A stretch of 30,501 nucleotides of DNA from an uncultured Vampirovibrio sp. (lineage in GTDB: Bacteria; Cyanobacteriota; Vampirovibrionia; Gastranaerophilales; Gastranaerophilaceae), in assembly GCA_910579975.1 (NCBI GenBank), contig CAJTWU010000022.1, positions 1 to 30,501 on the forward strand, written 5' to 3'. The notes beneath the pieces were generated by a model. The model worked only from the letters and a program-made list of their open reading frames with translations, did no database searches and had not been told where the DNA came from. Both the position numbers and the translations under genes were made by a program. Below, piece after piece: positions 1 to 7,756 of the stretch; position 1 is the first letter of the stretch, and each line of letters begins with the position of its first letter.

Positions 1-8
1 CCTGATTG

Positions 9-58
9 GGGGTAAATATAATTAGTAGTTTTACCTACCCACTCTAATTATTTACCCC
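9..58. repeat. Large imperfect inverted repeat just after ilvC
   Basis: The 9-base arms GGGGTAAAT (9-17) and ATTTACCCC (50-58) are exact inverse complements. A second 6-bp segment (AATTAG/CTAATT on the minus strand) extends the stem inwards past a 2-base bulge. The right arm ends at the base before the ilvC stop codon. Read on the minus strand, the hairpin is followed by CAATCAGG rather than a T-run, so it is not a classical intrinsic terminator. It could be a 3'-end stabiliser, a REP-like element or an unusual terminator. The window edge hides what follows. Confidence 0.5.
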
Positions 59-1135
59 TTAATTCTTATTCTTATCAATCAATTTACCCTTACCCCATTG
101 GAAGGATGAGCGGATTTCAGAGCCGACTTTCTCTATAAGGTGACCTTCTGAAGCCTTTCTTAGCTCTTTAAATTTATTTCCGCCTGATGTAAATTCATTC
201 ATAAACTCTTTTGCATAGCTTCCATCTTGAATTTCAGATAAGATTTTTTTCATTCTTTGTTTTGTTTCAGAGTCAATAACTCTTCCTCCGCGGGTGTAAT
301 CTCCATATTCAGCGTTGTTTGAAACTGAATAATGCATATCTTCAATTCCGCCTTCATAAATTAAATCAACTATGAGTTTTAATTCATGACAAACTTCAAA
401 ATATGCCATATATGGTGAATATCCTGCTTCAACTAATGTTTCAAATGCTGTTTTTATAAGTGTATCACATCCGCCGCAAAGCACAGCTTGCTCTCCAAAT
501 AGGTCTGTTTCAGTTTCTTCTTTAAATGTTGTTTCAATAATACCCGTACGACCGGAGCCTATTGCAGCAGCATAAGAAAGAGCTAGTGCGCAAGCTCCTT
601 CCCTCTCTGCGCATTCCCCCTCTCCTTGAGGAGAGGATTGGGGTGAGATGTCAAGGTTATTCGCATCATACACCGCAACAAGAGCCGGCACGCCTTTACC
701 TACTACATATTCACTTCTAACAGTATGTCCCGGAGCCTTAGGTGCTACCATAATAACTTTTACACTCTCAGGAGCCTTAATAAATCCATAATGAATATTA
801 AATCCGTGAGAGAACATCAAATATTGCCCCTCGTGAAGGTTTGGTTCAATTTCTTCTTTATAAACTTTCGCCTGTACTTCATCAGGAATAAGTATTTGTA
901 CTATATCAGCCCATTTAACTGCATCAGAAATTGACATTGTTTTAAGTCCATAATCACGAGCTTTTATATCAGATTTACCGCCTTGACGTAAACCAAAAAC
1001 AACATTACATCCGCTATCAACAAGGTTCATACCTTGACCATAGCCTTGTGAGCCAAAACCAATAATTGCAATCTTTTTAGTTTTAATCAATTCTGTATCA
1101 ATATCTTTATCTAAATATATTTTAAGTTCGCTCAT
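59..1135 (-). CDS. ilvC: Ketol-acid reductoisomerase (class I) with in-frame insertion
   Basis: IlvC converts 2-acetolactate or 2-aceto-2-hydroxybutyrate to the dihydroxy acids of valine, leucine and isoleucine synthesis, using NADPH and Mg2+. The Rossmann loop is GFGSQGYGQG (26-35) with the cofactor-specificity stretch LRQGGKS (49-55). H110 lies in FSHGFN. The metal ligands are D211 and E215 (TDLFGEQ) and E247 and E251 (FEVCHE). The start is ATG behind AAGGAG (minus strand of 1142-1147). At 358 residues it is about 20 longer than the usual class I enzyme. The excess sits at about residues 162-182, between the VAVY strand and the ALSYA helix, and is encoded by a GC-richer palindromic segment (see repeat at 587-652). 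The reading frame and all catalytic residues survive, so the enzyme is probably active. It lies directly downstream of gyrA with no room for its own promoter. Confidence 0.95.
   Translation of the reverse strand: MSELKIYLDKDIDTELIKTKKIAIIGFGSQGYGQGMNLVDSGCNVVFGLRQGGKSDIKARDYGLKTMSISDAVKWADIVQILIPDEVQAKVYKEEIEPNLHEGQYLMFSHGFNIHYGFIKAPESVKVIMVAPKAPGHTVRSEYVVGKGVPALVAVYDANNLDISPQSSPQGEGECAEREGACALALSYAAAIGSGRTGIIETTFKEETETDLFGEQAVLCGGCDTLIKTAFETLVEAGYSPYMAYFEVCHELKLIVDLIYEGGIEDMHYSVSNNAEYGDYTRGGRVIDSETKQRMKKILSEIQDGSYAKEFMNEFTSGGNKFKELRKASEGHLIEKVGSEIRSSFQWGKGKLIDKNKN
587..652. repeat. Palindromic element inserted in frame in ilvC
   Basis: This segment encodes the extra residues of IlvC. It holds a perfect 7-bp hairpin, CCTCTCC (619-625), loop TTGA, GGAGAGG (630-636), with flanking CCC/GGG runs that extend the symmetry. 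The hexamer TGCGCA occurs at 587-592 and again at 608-613. Its base composition is clearly richer in G and C than the surrounding gene. The encoded peptide (SPQSSPQGEGE and following) has no counterpart in ketol-acid reductoisomerases as I know them. It resembles small palindromic REP-type elements that can sit inside genes when they preserve frame. The exact borders are uncertain by a few bases. Confidence 0.7.
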
Positions 1136-1147
1136 AGTATTCTCCTT

Positions 1148-1180
1148 AAAAGAGATTGGTTTTACTATCCAATCTCTTTT
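1148..1180 (-). terminator. Hairpin between gyrA and ilvC touching the ilvC SD
   Basis: AAAAGAGATTGG (1148-1159) pairs perfectly with CCAATCTCTTTT (1169-1180) around a 9-base loop. On the minus strand the stem ends in TTTT and is followed at once by AAGGAG, the ilvC SD. The tract is short for an intrinsic terminator. Because the hairpin abuts the SD, no ilvC promoter fits between them. It may be a leaky terminator, an RNA processing site or an element lowering ilvC expression relative to gyrA. Confidence 0.6.
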
Positions 1181-1184
1181 CTTT

Positions 1185-3731
1185 TTATTCTTCTATTAAT
1201 GATGTCTGTTCGCCCACATCTTGCATATCTTCTAATGTGCAACCGCCGCTTGGAGGTGTATCATTATCGTCCTTATCAGTATTTACAATCTTGTTAACTG
1301 AAACAACTGTATCATTATCAACAAGGTTTTGTGCTCTTACACCTGTAGCCGGTCTACCTTGACAAGAAATATCACCTGCTTTAATTCTTGTTACAATACC
1401 GTTTGCTGTTACCATCATAATTTCGTCTTTTTCTTCAACAATTGTTAGAGCAACAAGTCTTGACATATTAGACTTAAACTTAGTTGCAATTAAGCCAATA
1501 CCGCCTCTGTTTTGTGAACGGAACTCACTTAATTTAGTACGTTTGCCGAAACCGTCTGATGTTACAACAAGAAGATCCGCATCATAATTTCTTGGAACAA
1601 TATCACATCCAATAATTGTATCAGCTGCTCTTAGTTTCATTGAGTTAACACCTCTTGCGCTTCTGCCAAGTGGTCTCAAGTCTTCAATCGGGAACCTGAT
1701 TGCCATACCGCAAGATGTACCAATAATTATCTCATCATTTGGATTAGCTAGTTTAACCCAGTTTAATTTATCGTTTTCTTCTAATGAGATTGCAATAATA
1801 CCGCTTCTTCTAATGTTAGCAAAGTTATCAAGTTCTATTCTCTTAATGTAACCTTTTTGAGTCAACATAATCAAATTCAAGTCATGAGAGAAGCTGCTTA
1901 CAGGAACAACTGCAGTAATTCTTTCTCCCTGTTCAATAGGAAGCACATTAACTATTGGTAATCCTTTAGATTGACGTCCTCCTTCAGGGAAATCGTATAC
2001 ATTCAAGCTGTAAACAATACCTTTTGATGAGAAGAACAATACCTTATCATGCATCATTGCAGTGAAGAAGTGTTGAATATCGTCATCATCTTTTGTTTTC
2101 ATGCCTGCTTTACCGCGTGTTGCACGATTTTGACGTTCAAATGTATCTAGAGAAATTCTTTTTAAATATCCCTGATGAGTAATAAATACAGCCATTGGAG
2201 TATTTGGAGTTAAATCTTCGATTGTAACTTCACCCTGTTCAGGAAGAATTTGAGTTCTTCTGTCATCACCGTATTTTTCTCGATCTTCAATAAGTTCAGA
2301 TTTAATAATATCAAGAACTTTTTGTCGGTCTGCAAGAATTTCTTCATATTCAGCAATCTTTTTAAGAAGTTCGTCATATTCATTCTTGATTTTGTCTTGC
2401 TCTAAGCCTGTTAATCTTCTTAATTGCATTTCAAGGATTGCATTAGCTTGGTCAATATCTAATCCGAATTTGCTCATTAAGCCAACACGTGCATCATCAG
2501 TAGTTTTTGACTTTTTGATAAGTTCAATAACTTCATCTAATGAACCTAAAGCAATCAATAAACCGGCTAAAATGTGAGCACGTATTTTTGCCTTTTTCAA
2601 GAAGTAAATTGTACGTCTTGTAACTATTTCAACTCTGTGTTCAACAAACTCGTTTAATACTTCATATAAGTTTAGTAATCTTGGCTGTTTACCGCAAAGA
2701 GTAACCATATTTACACCAAATGTTGTTGCAAGTTGGGTATATTTGAATAAGTTATTCTTCACAACTTCAGGTTTAGCATCACGTTTAAGTTCGATTACAA
2801 TACGCATACCATCTCTATCAGATTCATCACGTAAATCCGAAATGCCATTAATTCTTTGTTCTTTAACCAAATCAGCAATTTTTTCAATTAATTGTGCTTT
2901 GTTAACTTGATAAGGAATTTCTGTTACTATAATTGCAGTTCTGGATTGTCTTCCATTTCCTCCAGGAATTTCTTCAATTGTAGCAACCGCAGACATTTTA
3001 ATTGAACCACGTCCGGTTTCATATGCTTGCTTAATATCATTTAAGCCTATAATTGTAGCTGCAGTAGGGAAATCCGGACCTTTTATATGTTCCATCAATC
3101 CTTCAATAGTAATTTGAGGATTATCAATTAATGCAATTGTACCGTCAACAACTTCTCTCAAGTTGTGAGGAGGAATATTTGTTGCCATACCAACAGCAAT
3201 ACCTGAAACACCATTCAATAGAAGCATTGGAAGTCTAACAGGAAGTACTGAAGGTTCTTCTAAAGAGCCATCAAAGTTTGGTCCGAAATCAACGGTTTCG
3301 CAATCAATATCAGCAAGCATTGATGTTGTAATTTTATGCATACGTGCTTCTGTATAACGCATTGCAGCTGCTGAATCACCATCGACCGAACCAAAGTTCC
3401 CATGTCCGTCAACAACCAAATATCTTGTGTTAAAGTCTTGAGCTAAACGAACAAGTGCTTCATAAACAGAACTATCACCATGCGGGTGGTATTTACCAAG
3501 AACTTCCCCTACGATACGAGCGCATTTCTTAAAAGGCTTATCAGGTGTCATGCCAAGTTCGTTCATCGCATATAAAATACGTCTGTGAACAGGCTTTAAA
3601 CCATCTCGAACATCTGGAAGTGCACGTCCTACGATTACAGACATAGCGTAATCAATATAGCACTTTTTCATCTCTTCTCTTATATTAACAGGAACTATCT
3701 TCCCGTCTGAAAACATATTTTGTTGACTCAA
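1185..3731 (-). CDS. gyrA: DNA gyrase subunit A
   Basis: GyrA is the breakage-reunion subunit of the enzyme that introduces negative supercoils. The catalytic tyrosine is Y126 in AAMRYTEAR. The quinolone region reads HPHGDSSVYE (82-91); S87 corresponds to E. coli Ser83 and E91 to Asp87, so the usual resistance-associated serine change is absent. A coiled-coil stretch lies around 440-490, and the C-terminal beta-pinwheel spans about 505-825. The GyrA-box is the divergent QNRATRGKAG (534-543) rather than QRRGGRG. The acidic tail is typical of gyrase. The start is TTG at 3731: GAAGGAG lies 7 bases upstream of it, while the next in-frame ATG (residue 6) is too far away. At 848 residues the length is normal. 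ParC is less likely because of the complete six-blade tail and box remnant. Confidence 0.95.
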   Translation of the reverse strand: MSQQNMFSDGKIVPVNIREEMKKCYIDYAMSVIVGRALPDVRDGLKPVHRRILYAMNELGMTPDKPFKKCARIVGEVLGKYHPHGDSSVYEALVRLAQDFNTRYLVVDGHGNFGSVDGDSAAAMRYTEARMHKITTSMLADIDCETVDFGPNFDGSLEEPSVLPVRLPMLLLNGVSGIAVGMATNIPPHNLREVVDGTIALIDNPQITIEGLMEHIKGPDFPTAATIIGLNDIKQAYETGRGSIKMSAVATIEEIPGGNGRQSRTAIIVTEIPYQVNKAQLIEKIADLVKEQRINGISDLRDESDRDGMRIVIELKRDAKPEVVKNNLFKYTQLATTFGVNMVTLCGKQPRLLNLYEVLNEFVEHRVEIVTRRTIYFLKKAKIRAHILAGLLIALGSLDEVIELIKKSKTTDDARVGLMSKFGLDIDQANAILEMQLRRLTGLEQDKIKNEYDELLKKIAEYEEILADRQKVLDIIKSELIEDREKYGDDRRTQILPEQGEVTIEDLTPNTPMAVFITHQGYLKRISLDTFERQNRATRGKAGMKTKDDDDIQHFFTAMMHDKVLFFSSKGIVYSLNVYDFPEGGRQSKGLPIVNVLPIEQGERITAVVPVSSFSHDLNLIMLTQKGYIKRIELDNFANIRRSGIIAISLEENDKLNWVKLANPNDEIIIGTSCGMAIRFPIEDLRPLGRSARGVNSMKLRAADTIIGCDIVPRNYDADLLVVTSDGFGKRTKLSEFRSQNRGGIGLIATKFKSNMSRLVALTIVEEKDEIMMVTANGIVTRIKAGDISCQGRPATGVRAQNLVDNDTVVSVNKIVNTDKDDNDTPPSGGCTLEDMQDVGEQTSLIEE

Positions 3732-3763
3732 AATCTTTCTCCTTCTTCAATCCCCATAACAAC

Positions 3764-3791
3764 ATACTACCACATAAATACTTTCTGTAAA
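3764..3791 (-). promoter_or_regulatory. Predicted sigma-70 promoter of gyrA-ilvC
   Basis: On the minus strand, TTTACA (3786-3791) and TAGTAT (3764-3769) are separated by 16 bases, about 33 bases before the TTG start of gyrA. An inverted repeat, ATTTACTT (3808-3815) and AAGTAAAT (3829-3836), lies just upstream and could bind a regulator. This is prediction by consensus only. Confidence 0.45.
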
Positions 3792-3896
3792 GGATTTGAG
3801 GGCAATTATTTACTTTAAAGTATATACTAAGTAAATACGTCTTAGTTCCTTTGTTTATACAGTTTTAAGCTTTGTAACAATGCGTTTTCTTTTAAG

Positions 3897-3934
3897 CAAT
3901 TTTTGGAAATAGAAAAACTTTATATAGATGTAAG
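3897..3934 (+). promoter_or_regulatory. Recurrent promoter-like module, copy 1
   Basis: GCAATTTT (3897-3904), 13 bases, then ACTTTATATAGATGTAAG (3917-3934). The same GCAATTTT-N13-ACTTTATATA arrangement precedes the gene at 7522, and the ACTTTATATNNAYRTAAG core also precedes the gene at 8735. Here the ATG at the corresponding distance (3956-3958) is followed at once by TAA. Confidence 0.5.
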
Positions 3935-4070
3935 GACAAAGGGAAAAATAATCAAATGTAAATGACAATCAAATAAGAAAATCATTTATTAAACAAGTTC
4001 TTTTTATACTCTCTCTTAATATCCTCGTGTTTATTTAATGTTTGCTAAGCTCTCTTAGCAAACTTTTTCT
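3935..4070 (+). ncRNA. Candidate small RNA or gene relic in a gene-less stretch
   Basis: The 382 bases between gyrA and the helicase gene hold no long reading frame on either strand. On the plus strand, however, a promoter-like module at 3897-3934 is followed about 105 bases later by a strong intrinsic terminator, implying a transcript of roughly 130 nt. It contains only minimal frames (ATG-TAA at 3956, then a four-codon frame at 3962). It could be a regulatory RNA, a leader-peptide transcript, or what remains of a short gene of the class seen at 7522 and 8735. The 5' end is an estimate. Confidence 0.4.
4040..4070 (+). terminator. Intrinsic terminator, plus strand
   Basis: GTTTGCTAAG (4040-4049), loop CTCT, CTTAGCAAAC (4054-4063), then TTTTTCT. 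The 10-bp stem is perfect and the T-run lies on the plus-strand side. Read on the minus strand, downstream of the helicase gene, it is followed by ATTAAAT, so it suits plus-strand transcription better. No plus-strand protein gene precedes it. Confidence 0.75.
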
Positions 4071-4113
4071 TATGCTATGCTCGTTGAATTACAAGTGGTT
4101 CGCGCAGTTGGGT

Positions 4114-7100
4114 CTAGTCAACGGAGAATATTTCTTTAATATCTTCCATTGTAAGTGATTTGGTAATATTTCTATCAATAGAAACTACGCTATCAACAAG
4201 GTCGCGCTTGCGTCCTTTGATTTTCTGAATTTTTTCTTCAACCGTATTTTTTGTAATAAGTCTATATACAAAAACTTTTTTAGTTTGACCAATACGATAT
4301 GCTCTATCAGTTGCCTGATCTTCAACAGCTGGGTTCCACCACGGGTCATAGTGGATTACATAATCTGCTCCGGTTAAGTTCAAACCTGTACCGCCAGCTT
4401 TCAAACTGATTAAGAAAATTGGTATATTTGGATTGTTATTAAAGTTTTCAACAGCTTTTTGTCTATCTTTAGTTTTGCCTGTTAAATATTCATAAGGTAT
4501 ACCAGAACGCTCTAGCCAGCCCTTAATAATATCAAGCATATCTACAAATTGGCTGAATAATAGGACTCTGTGTTTTTCTTGAATAATTTGTTCAAGCATA
4601 TTTTTAAGATATTCAAATTTACCGGATTGTATAACACCTTTAACATGTTCTTTATCATAAAGTTTAGGGTGACAACATATCTGACGAAGTCTGAGCAGAG
4701 CTGAGAAAATAGACATTCTGCTTTTTTCAAGACCGTTGAGTTCAATACTCTTAAACAGTTCTTCTTTTGTACTGTCAAGAACTTCAAGATAAAAATCTCT
4801 TTGTTCATCTGTAAGCTCACAATATGCCATGTTTTCGACTTTATCAGGCAAGTCTTTTGCAACATCTCGTTTCATACGTCTTAAGATAAATGGGAAGATT
4901 TGTAGTTTTAAGCGTTTTTCAACAGTCTTATCTTGTCTTTCCATAATTGGTGTAACGTATCTGAAATTAAACTCCGCAACATTAAACAAAAACCCGGGCA
5001 TTAAGAAATCAAATACTGACCATAACTCTTCCAGTTTGTTTTCAATCGGTGTACCAGAAAGCGCTAGTCGATGATCTGCAACAAGTTCTTTTACGGATTG
5101 TGCTGTTTGAGAAATTGCATTTTTAATATTTTGGGATTCATCCAGAATAATATATCTGAATTTATATTTCTTAAGCTTAGCAATATCACGTCTTACAAGA
5201 GCATAACTTGTAATAACAATATCATAATTAGGAATTTCTTTGAAAAGCGCTTTTCTTTCAGTTCCTGATAGTTTCAGGCATGAAAGCTCAGGTGTAAATT
5301 TTTGGATTTCTGCTTCCCAGTTAAATACAACTGTTGTTGGTGCAATAACAAGTGTTGGCATTGGTCCGTCAACTTCTTTTGCTTTTTGTAAAAGAGTAAG
5401 AGCTTGTAAGGTTTTACCTAAACCCATATCATCTGCAAGAATACCATTTAATCCATATTGATACATAAACCACAACCAGCTGAAACCTTTAATCTGGTAT
5501 TCACGAAATTCTGCATTAACTCCGGAAGGGAGTTCAATTCCTTCAGAAGTAGTGGAGAATGTAGAAATCTGATCCCAGAATTTTTGGAATTTAGGACTCA
5601 AAACAAGTTCAAATCCCTGATTTTGAAGTTCTGTAATCAATCCTACGCGATAAGTTTTAACTAAAAATTTATTTTCATCATTTCTATAAGCATCAAAAGA
5701 GTTAAAGGAACGCATTACCTGATAAATATTTTGAGCCGGATATTCTACAAATCCTAAGCTTCTTACACGTGCATATTTTTCGCCACTTTGAATTGTATTA
5801 TAAATATCGTCAAAGTCTATAATCTCATCTCCAACTTGTCCATAAAGTTGGATTTCCATACTATCAATTGATTCTTCTGAAAAATCAACTTTTGCACACA
5901 TTTTAAATGGTTCAGGTACTAATTTAAAGAAGTTCATATCATCACGTTCTTCAAATATCCATCCTTCACCGGCTTGTTGTTTATAGTAGTTATAAAAGTC
6001 AATGGCAGTTTCTTTTTCTAGCGCAAGGTTATTTGTTTGCATTGGAACAAATTTACAAGCTAAAAGCATGTTATAAGCCATTTGTTCATGTTGATAATCG
6101 CGCTTAATCCAGTAAACAAGGTCTTCTTCTTTGCTTTTAACAGATAAGTAAGGTGATTTATCATTACTGCTTTTTGAATATGGTACACGCATTCCTGAAT
6201 AGTCAAATTCCAAAGAAGCTTTGAGTGACTGATCATAATCAATACCTAATGTTACAATATTAACTGGAGGCTTGTGTTCCATTAATAATTTGCTAATATT
6301 TTCGGCAATTGAAACATTCATAATCTCTTGGAGATGTGGTAAGTCCTCGTAAACAAATTTACCGCCATCTGCATCTTTTAAATCGGTAAATGTTGATTTA
6401 ATAATGCTTTGAGGAAGTTCATTCATTGCAATGTTGATAGGGAAAATAATGTTCCTATATCGTCCCCATTTAATTTGTCTGGAGAAATACTTAATTTCTT
6501 CAAAAGGGTATGTTTCATCTTTGTCCGGGCGAGTCCAGAAAAGTTCTAAAACGATATTTGTTGCACCATTAACATTTGTTGTTGAAACGTCAAGATTTAA
6601 TTTCCATTCATTATTTGTGAACATTATCCGTTCTTTTGTCTTTTCGTCCAAAACTTCTTCAAGTTCAGCCATTAAAGGAAATACCGGTGCAAATTTAGTA
6701 ATTGGTATATCATACCAACCCGCTTTTTTATCCTGTTTTGAAATTTTTAAAAGAGTCTGGAATAATGCTAATTCTGCTTTTTGCACTTCGTTAAGTTGAA
6801 AATCAGGATTAAGCTTTTGAACTTCTATGAGAGCCCTTAAAATTGTTTCTAATGACCTTACAATCTTGTTTGTAGCTCTATCTCTTACAAGGATTGAAAA
6901 GAAATTTTGTCTTCGTTTAGGGTTAAAATGGAATATATAATTTCCTTTAGCTTTTATAATTTGGGGTGCAACGATATCTGTTAAATCAGGCTGAATATCA
7001 TGTTTTTCCATTAACCAATTGTCATAAGCACCTGTTTCTATAGCTTTTAGAGCAACTGCAACCGAGTGTTTACACCATTCTTCTTTGAGCGGACAATTAC

Positions 7101-7305
7101 ATCTTGCCTCAACCTTATTTTTTTTGAAAATAAGGTCTGTTACATAATAATCCTGATAATTACCTTTAACTTTCCCTTTAAAAAAGTTTTTTTCAGGTTC
7201 AGCTTCTAGTAATAATCCTTTTTGATATAACTCATAACCGCGGCGCCAACTTCCCGAAGTCGCATTTTTCTTTAAATAATCGTAATTAAACTTATATTCA
7301 CTCAT
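4114..7305 (-). CDS. SWI2/SNF2-family helicase with SWIM zinc finger
   Basis: This is a DNA-stimulated ATPase/translocase of the SNF2 family, 1063 residues, cytoplasmic. The N-terminal SWIM finger uses C69, C71, C78 and H80 (CxC...CxH). A long middle region (about 100-590) of the bacterial SNF2-associated kind has no motif I recognise. The motor follows: Walker A DDMGLGKT (625-632), motif II DESQ (722-725), motif III SGTPIEN (750-756), then the second RecA lobe with GGTGLNLTGAD (971-981) and QATDRAYRIGQ (997-1007). All motor motifs look intact. Bacterial SWIM-SNF2 proteins have been linked to transcription recycling (RapA/HepA relatives) and DNA repair; which applies here cannot be read from the sequence. 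It stands alone, separated from both neighbours by promoter-sized gaps. A perfect hairpin TTCACT/AGTGAA (7298-7313) encloses the start codon. Confidence 0.9.
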   Translation of the reverse strand: MSEYKFNYDYLKKNATSGSWRRGYELYQKGLLLEAEPEKNFFKGKVKGNYQDYYVTDLIFKKNKVEARCNCPLKEEWCKHSVAVALKAIETGAYDNWLMEKHDIQPDLTDIVAPQIIKAKGNYIFHFNPKRRQNFFSILVRDRATNKIVRSLETILRALIEVQKLNPDFQLNEVQKAELALFQTLLKISKQDKKAGWYDIPITKFAPVFPLMAELEEVLDEKTKERIMFTNNEWKLNLDVSTTNVNGATNIVLELFWTRPDKDETYPFEEIKYFSRQIKWGRYRNIIFPINIAMNELPQSIIKSTFTDLKDADGGKFVYEDLPHLQEIMNVSIAENISKLLMEHKPPVNIVTLGIDYDQSLKASLEFDYSGMRVPYSKSSNDKSPYLSVKSKEEDLVYWIKRDYQHEQMAYNMLLACKFVPMQTNNLALEKETAIDFYNYYKQQAGEGWIFEERDDMNFFKLVPEPFKMCAKVDFSEESIDSMEIQLYGQVGDEIIDFDDIYNTIQSGEKYARVRSLGFVEYPAQNIYQVMRSFNSFDAYRNDENKFLVKTYRVGLITELQNQGFELVLSPKFQKFWDQISTFSTTSEGIELPSGVNAEFREYQIKGFSWLWFMYQYGLNGILADDMGLGKTLQALTLLQKAKEVDGPMPTLVIAPTTVVFNWEAEIQKFTPELSCLKLSGTERKALFKEIPNYDIVITSYALVRRDIAKLKKYKFRYIILDESQNIKNAISQTAQSVKELVADHRLALSGTPIENKLEELWSVFDFLMPGFLFNVAEFNFRYVTPIMERQDKTVEKRLKLQIFPFILRRMKRDVAKDLPDKVENMAYCELTDEQRDFYLEVLDSTKEELFKSIELNGLEKSRMSIFSALLRLRQICCHPKLYDKEHVKGVIQSGKFEYLKNMLEQIIQEKHRVLLFSQFVDMLDIIKGWLERSGIPYEYLTGKTKDRQKAVENFNNNPNIPIFLISLKAGGTGLNLTGADYVIHYDPWWNPAVEDQATDRAYRIGQTKKVFVYRLITKNTVEEKIQKIKGRKRDLVDSVVSIDRNITKSLTMEDIKEIFSVD

Positions 7306-7459
7306 TAGTGAAACACTATCCTTTTTAACGGGTTTAACAATATAAAAACAGCAAGAAAAAGAACTCTATAAATCCCTTCCTCAGCTATTAAAATTATTAT
7401 TACATAGTTCTTTTTTTTAAGCAAGCGTTAATATTTCTTTACATTTAATAAAAAAAAAG

Positions 7460-7498
7460 GCAATTTTAGAAAAGCAATAAACTTTATATAAACATAAG
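7460..7498 (+). promoter_or_regulatory. Recurrent promoter-like module, copy 2
   Basis: GCAATTTT (7460-7467), 13 bases, ACTTTATATAAACATAAG (7481-7498). It matches copy 1 in both blocks and in their spacing. The distance from the end of the module to the ATG at 7522 is 23 bases, with AAGGAG in between. Confidence 0.5.
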
Positions 7499-7521
7499 GC
7501 AGATTTAATAAGGAGCTTCAC

Positions 7522-7725
7522 ATGAAGGAAGAAGAATTATACGCTACTATGTCAGTTATACCAGATCCGATTAAAAACGTATATAAACTTGATACAAGAC
7601 AAAATGTTGAAGAAATCCAACGTATCTGTAGAATTTTTGCAATTTCTGAACAACAAGCCAATAAACATAAAATGTTGTCTATTAAAAATTTAGCGACCTT
7701 TAGATTGGTTTTAAGTAATAACTAA
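7522..7725 (+). CDS. Small protein of unknown function, 67 aa
   Basis: I do not recognise this protein. It starts with ATG behind an excellent AAGGAG (6-base spacing), ends just before a strong terminator and has a promoter-like module upstream, so it is very likely a real gene. It is charged and probably helical (acidic start MKEEE, a central segment around VEEIQRICRIFAISEQQ, a basic tail). There is no signal peptide or membrane segment. It has two methionines and one cysteine (C36) after the start. The adjacent membrane-protein gene is convergent and shares its terminator. The size and helical look would fit a small regulator or adaptor, but nothing in the sequence proves this. Confidence 0.75.
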   Translation: MKEEELYATMSVIPDPIKNVYKLDTRQNVEEIQRICRIFAISEQQANKHKMLSIKNLATFRLVLSNN

Positions 7726-7730
7726 TAATA

Positions 7731-7756
7731 AAAAAAGATGCTTAGGCATCTTTTTT
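7731..7756. terminator. Bidirectional terminator; stop codon of the opposing gene in its loop
   Basis: AAAAAAGATGC (7731-7741), loop TTAG, GCATCTTTTTT (7746-7756). The A-run and T-run make it work in both directions. The minus-strand stop codon (TTA at 7742-7744) lies in the loop and the last codons (KKDA) form one arm, so the terminator is built into the end of the gene at 7742. Confidence 0.85.

Noticed and set aside
1185..3731. Topoisomerase IV ParC instead of GyrA
   Set aside because: The full-length beta-pinwheel, a recognisable if divergent GyrA-box and an acidic tail favour gyrase.
4040..4070. Terminator of the SNF2 helicase gene
   Set aside because: On the minus strand the stem is followed by ATTAAAT rather than a T-run; the T-run is on the plus side, so it fits plus-strand transcription better, although some bidirectional use is possible.
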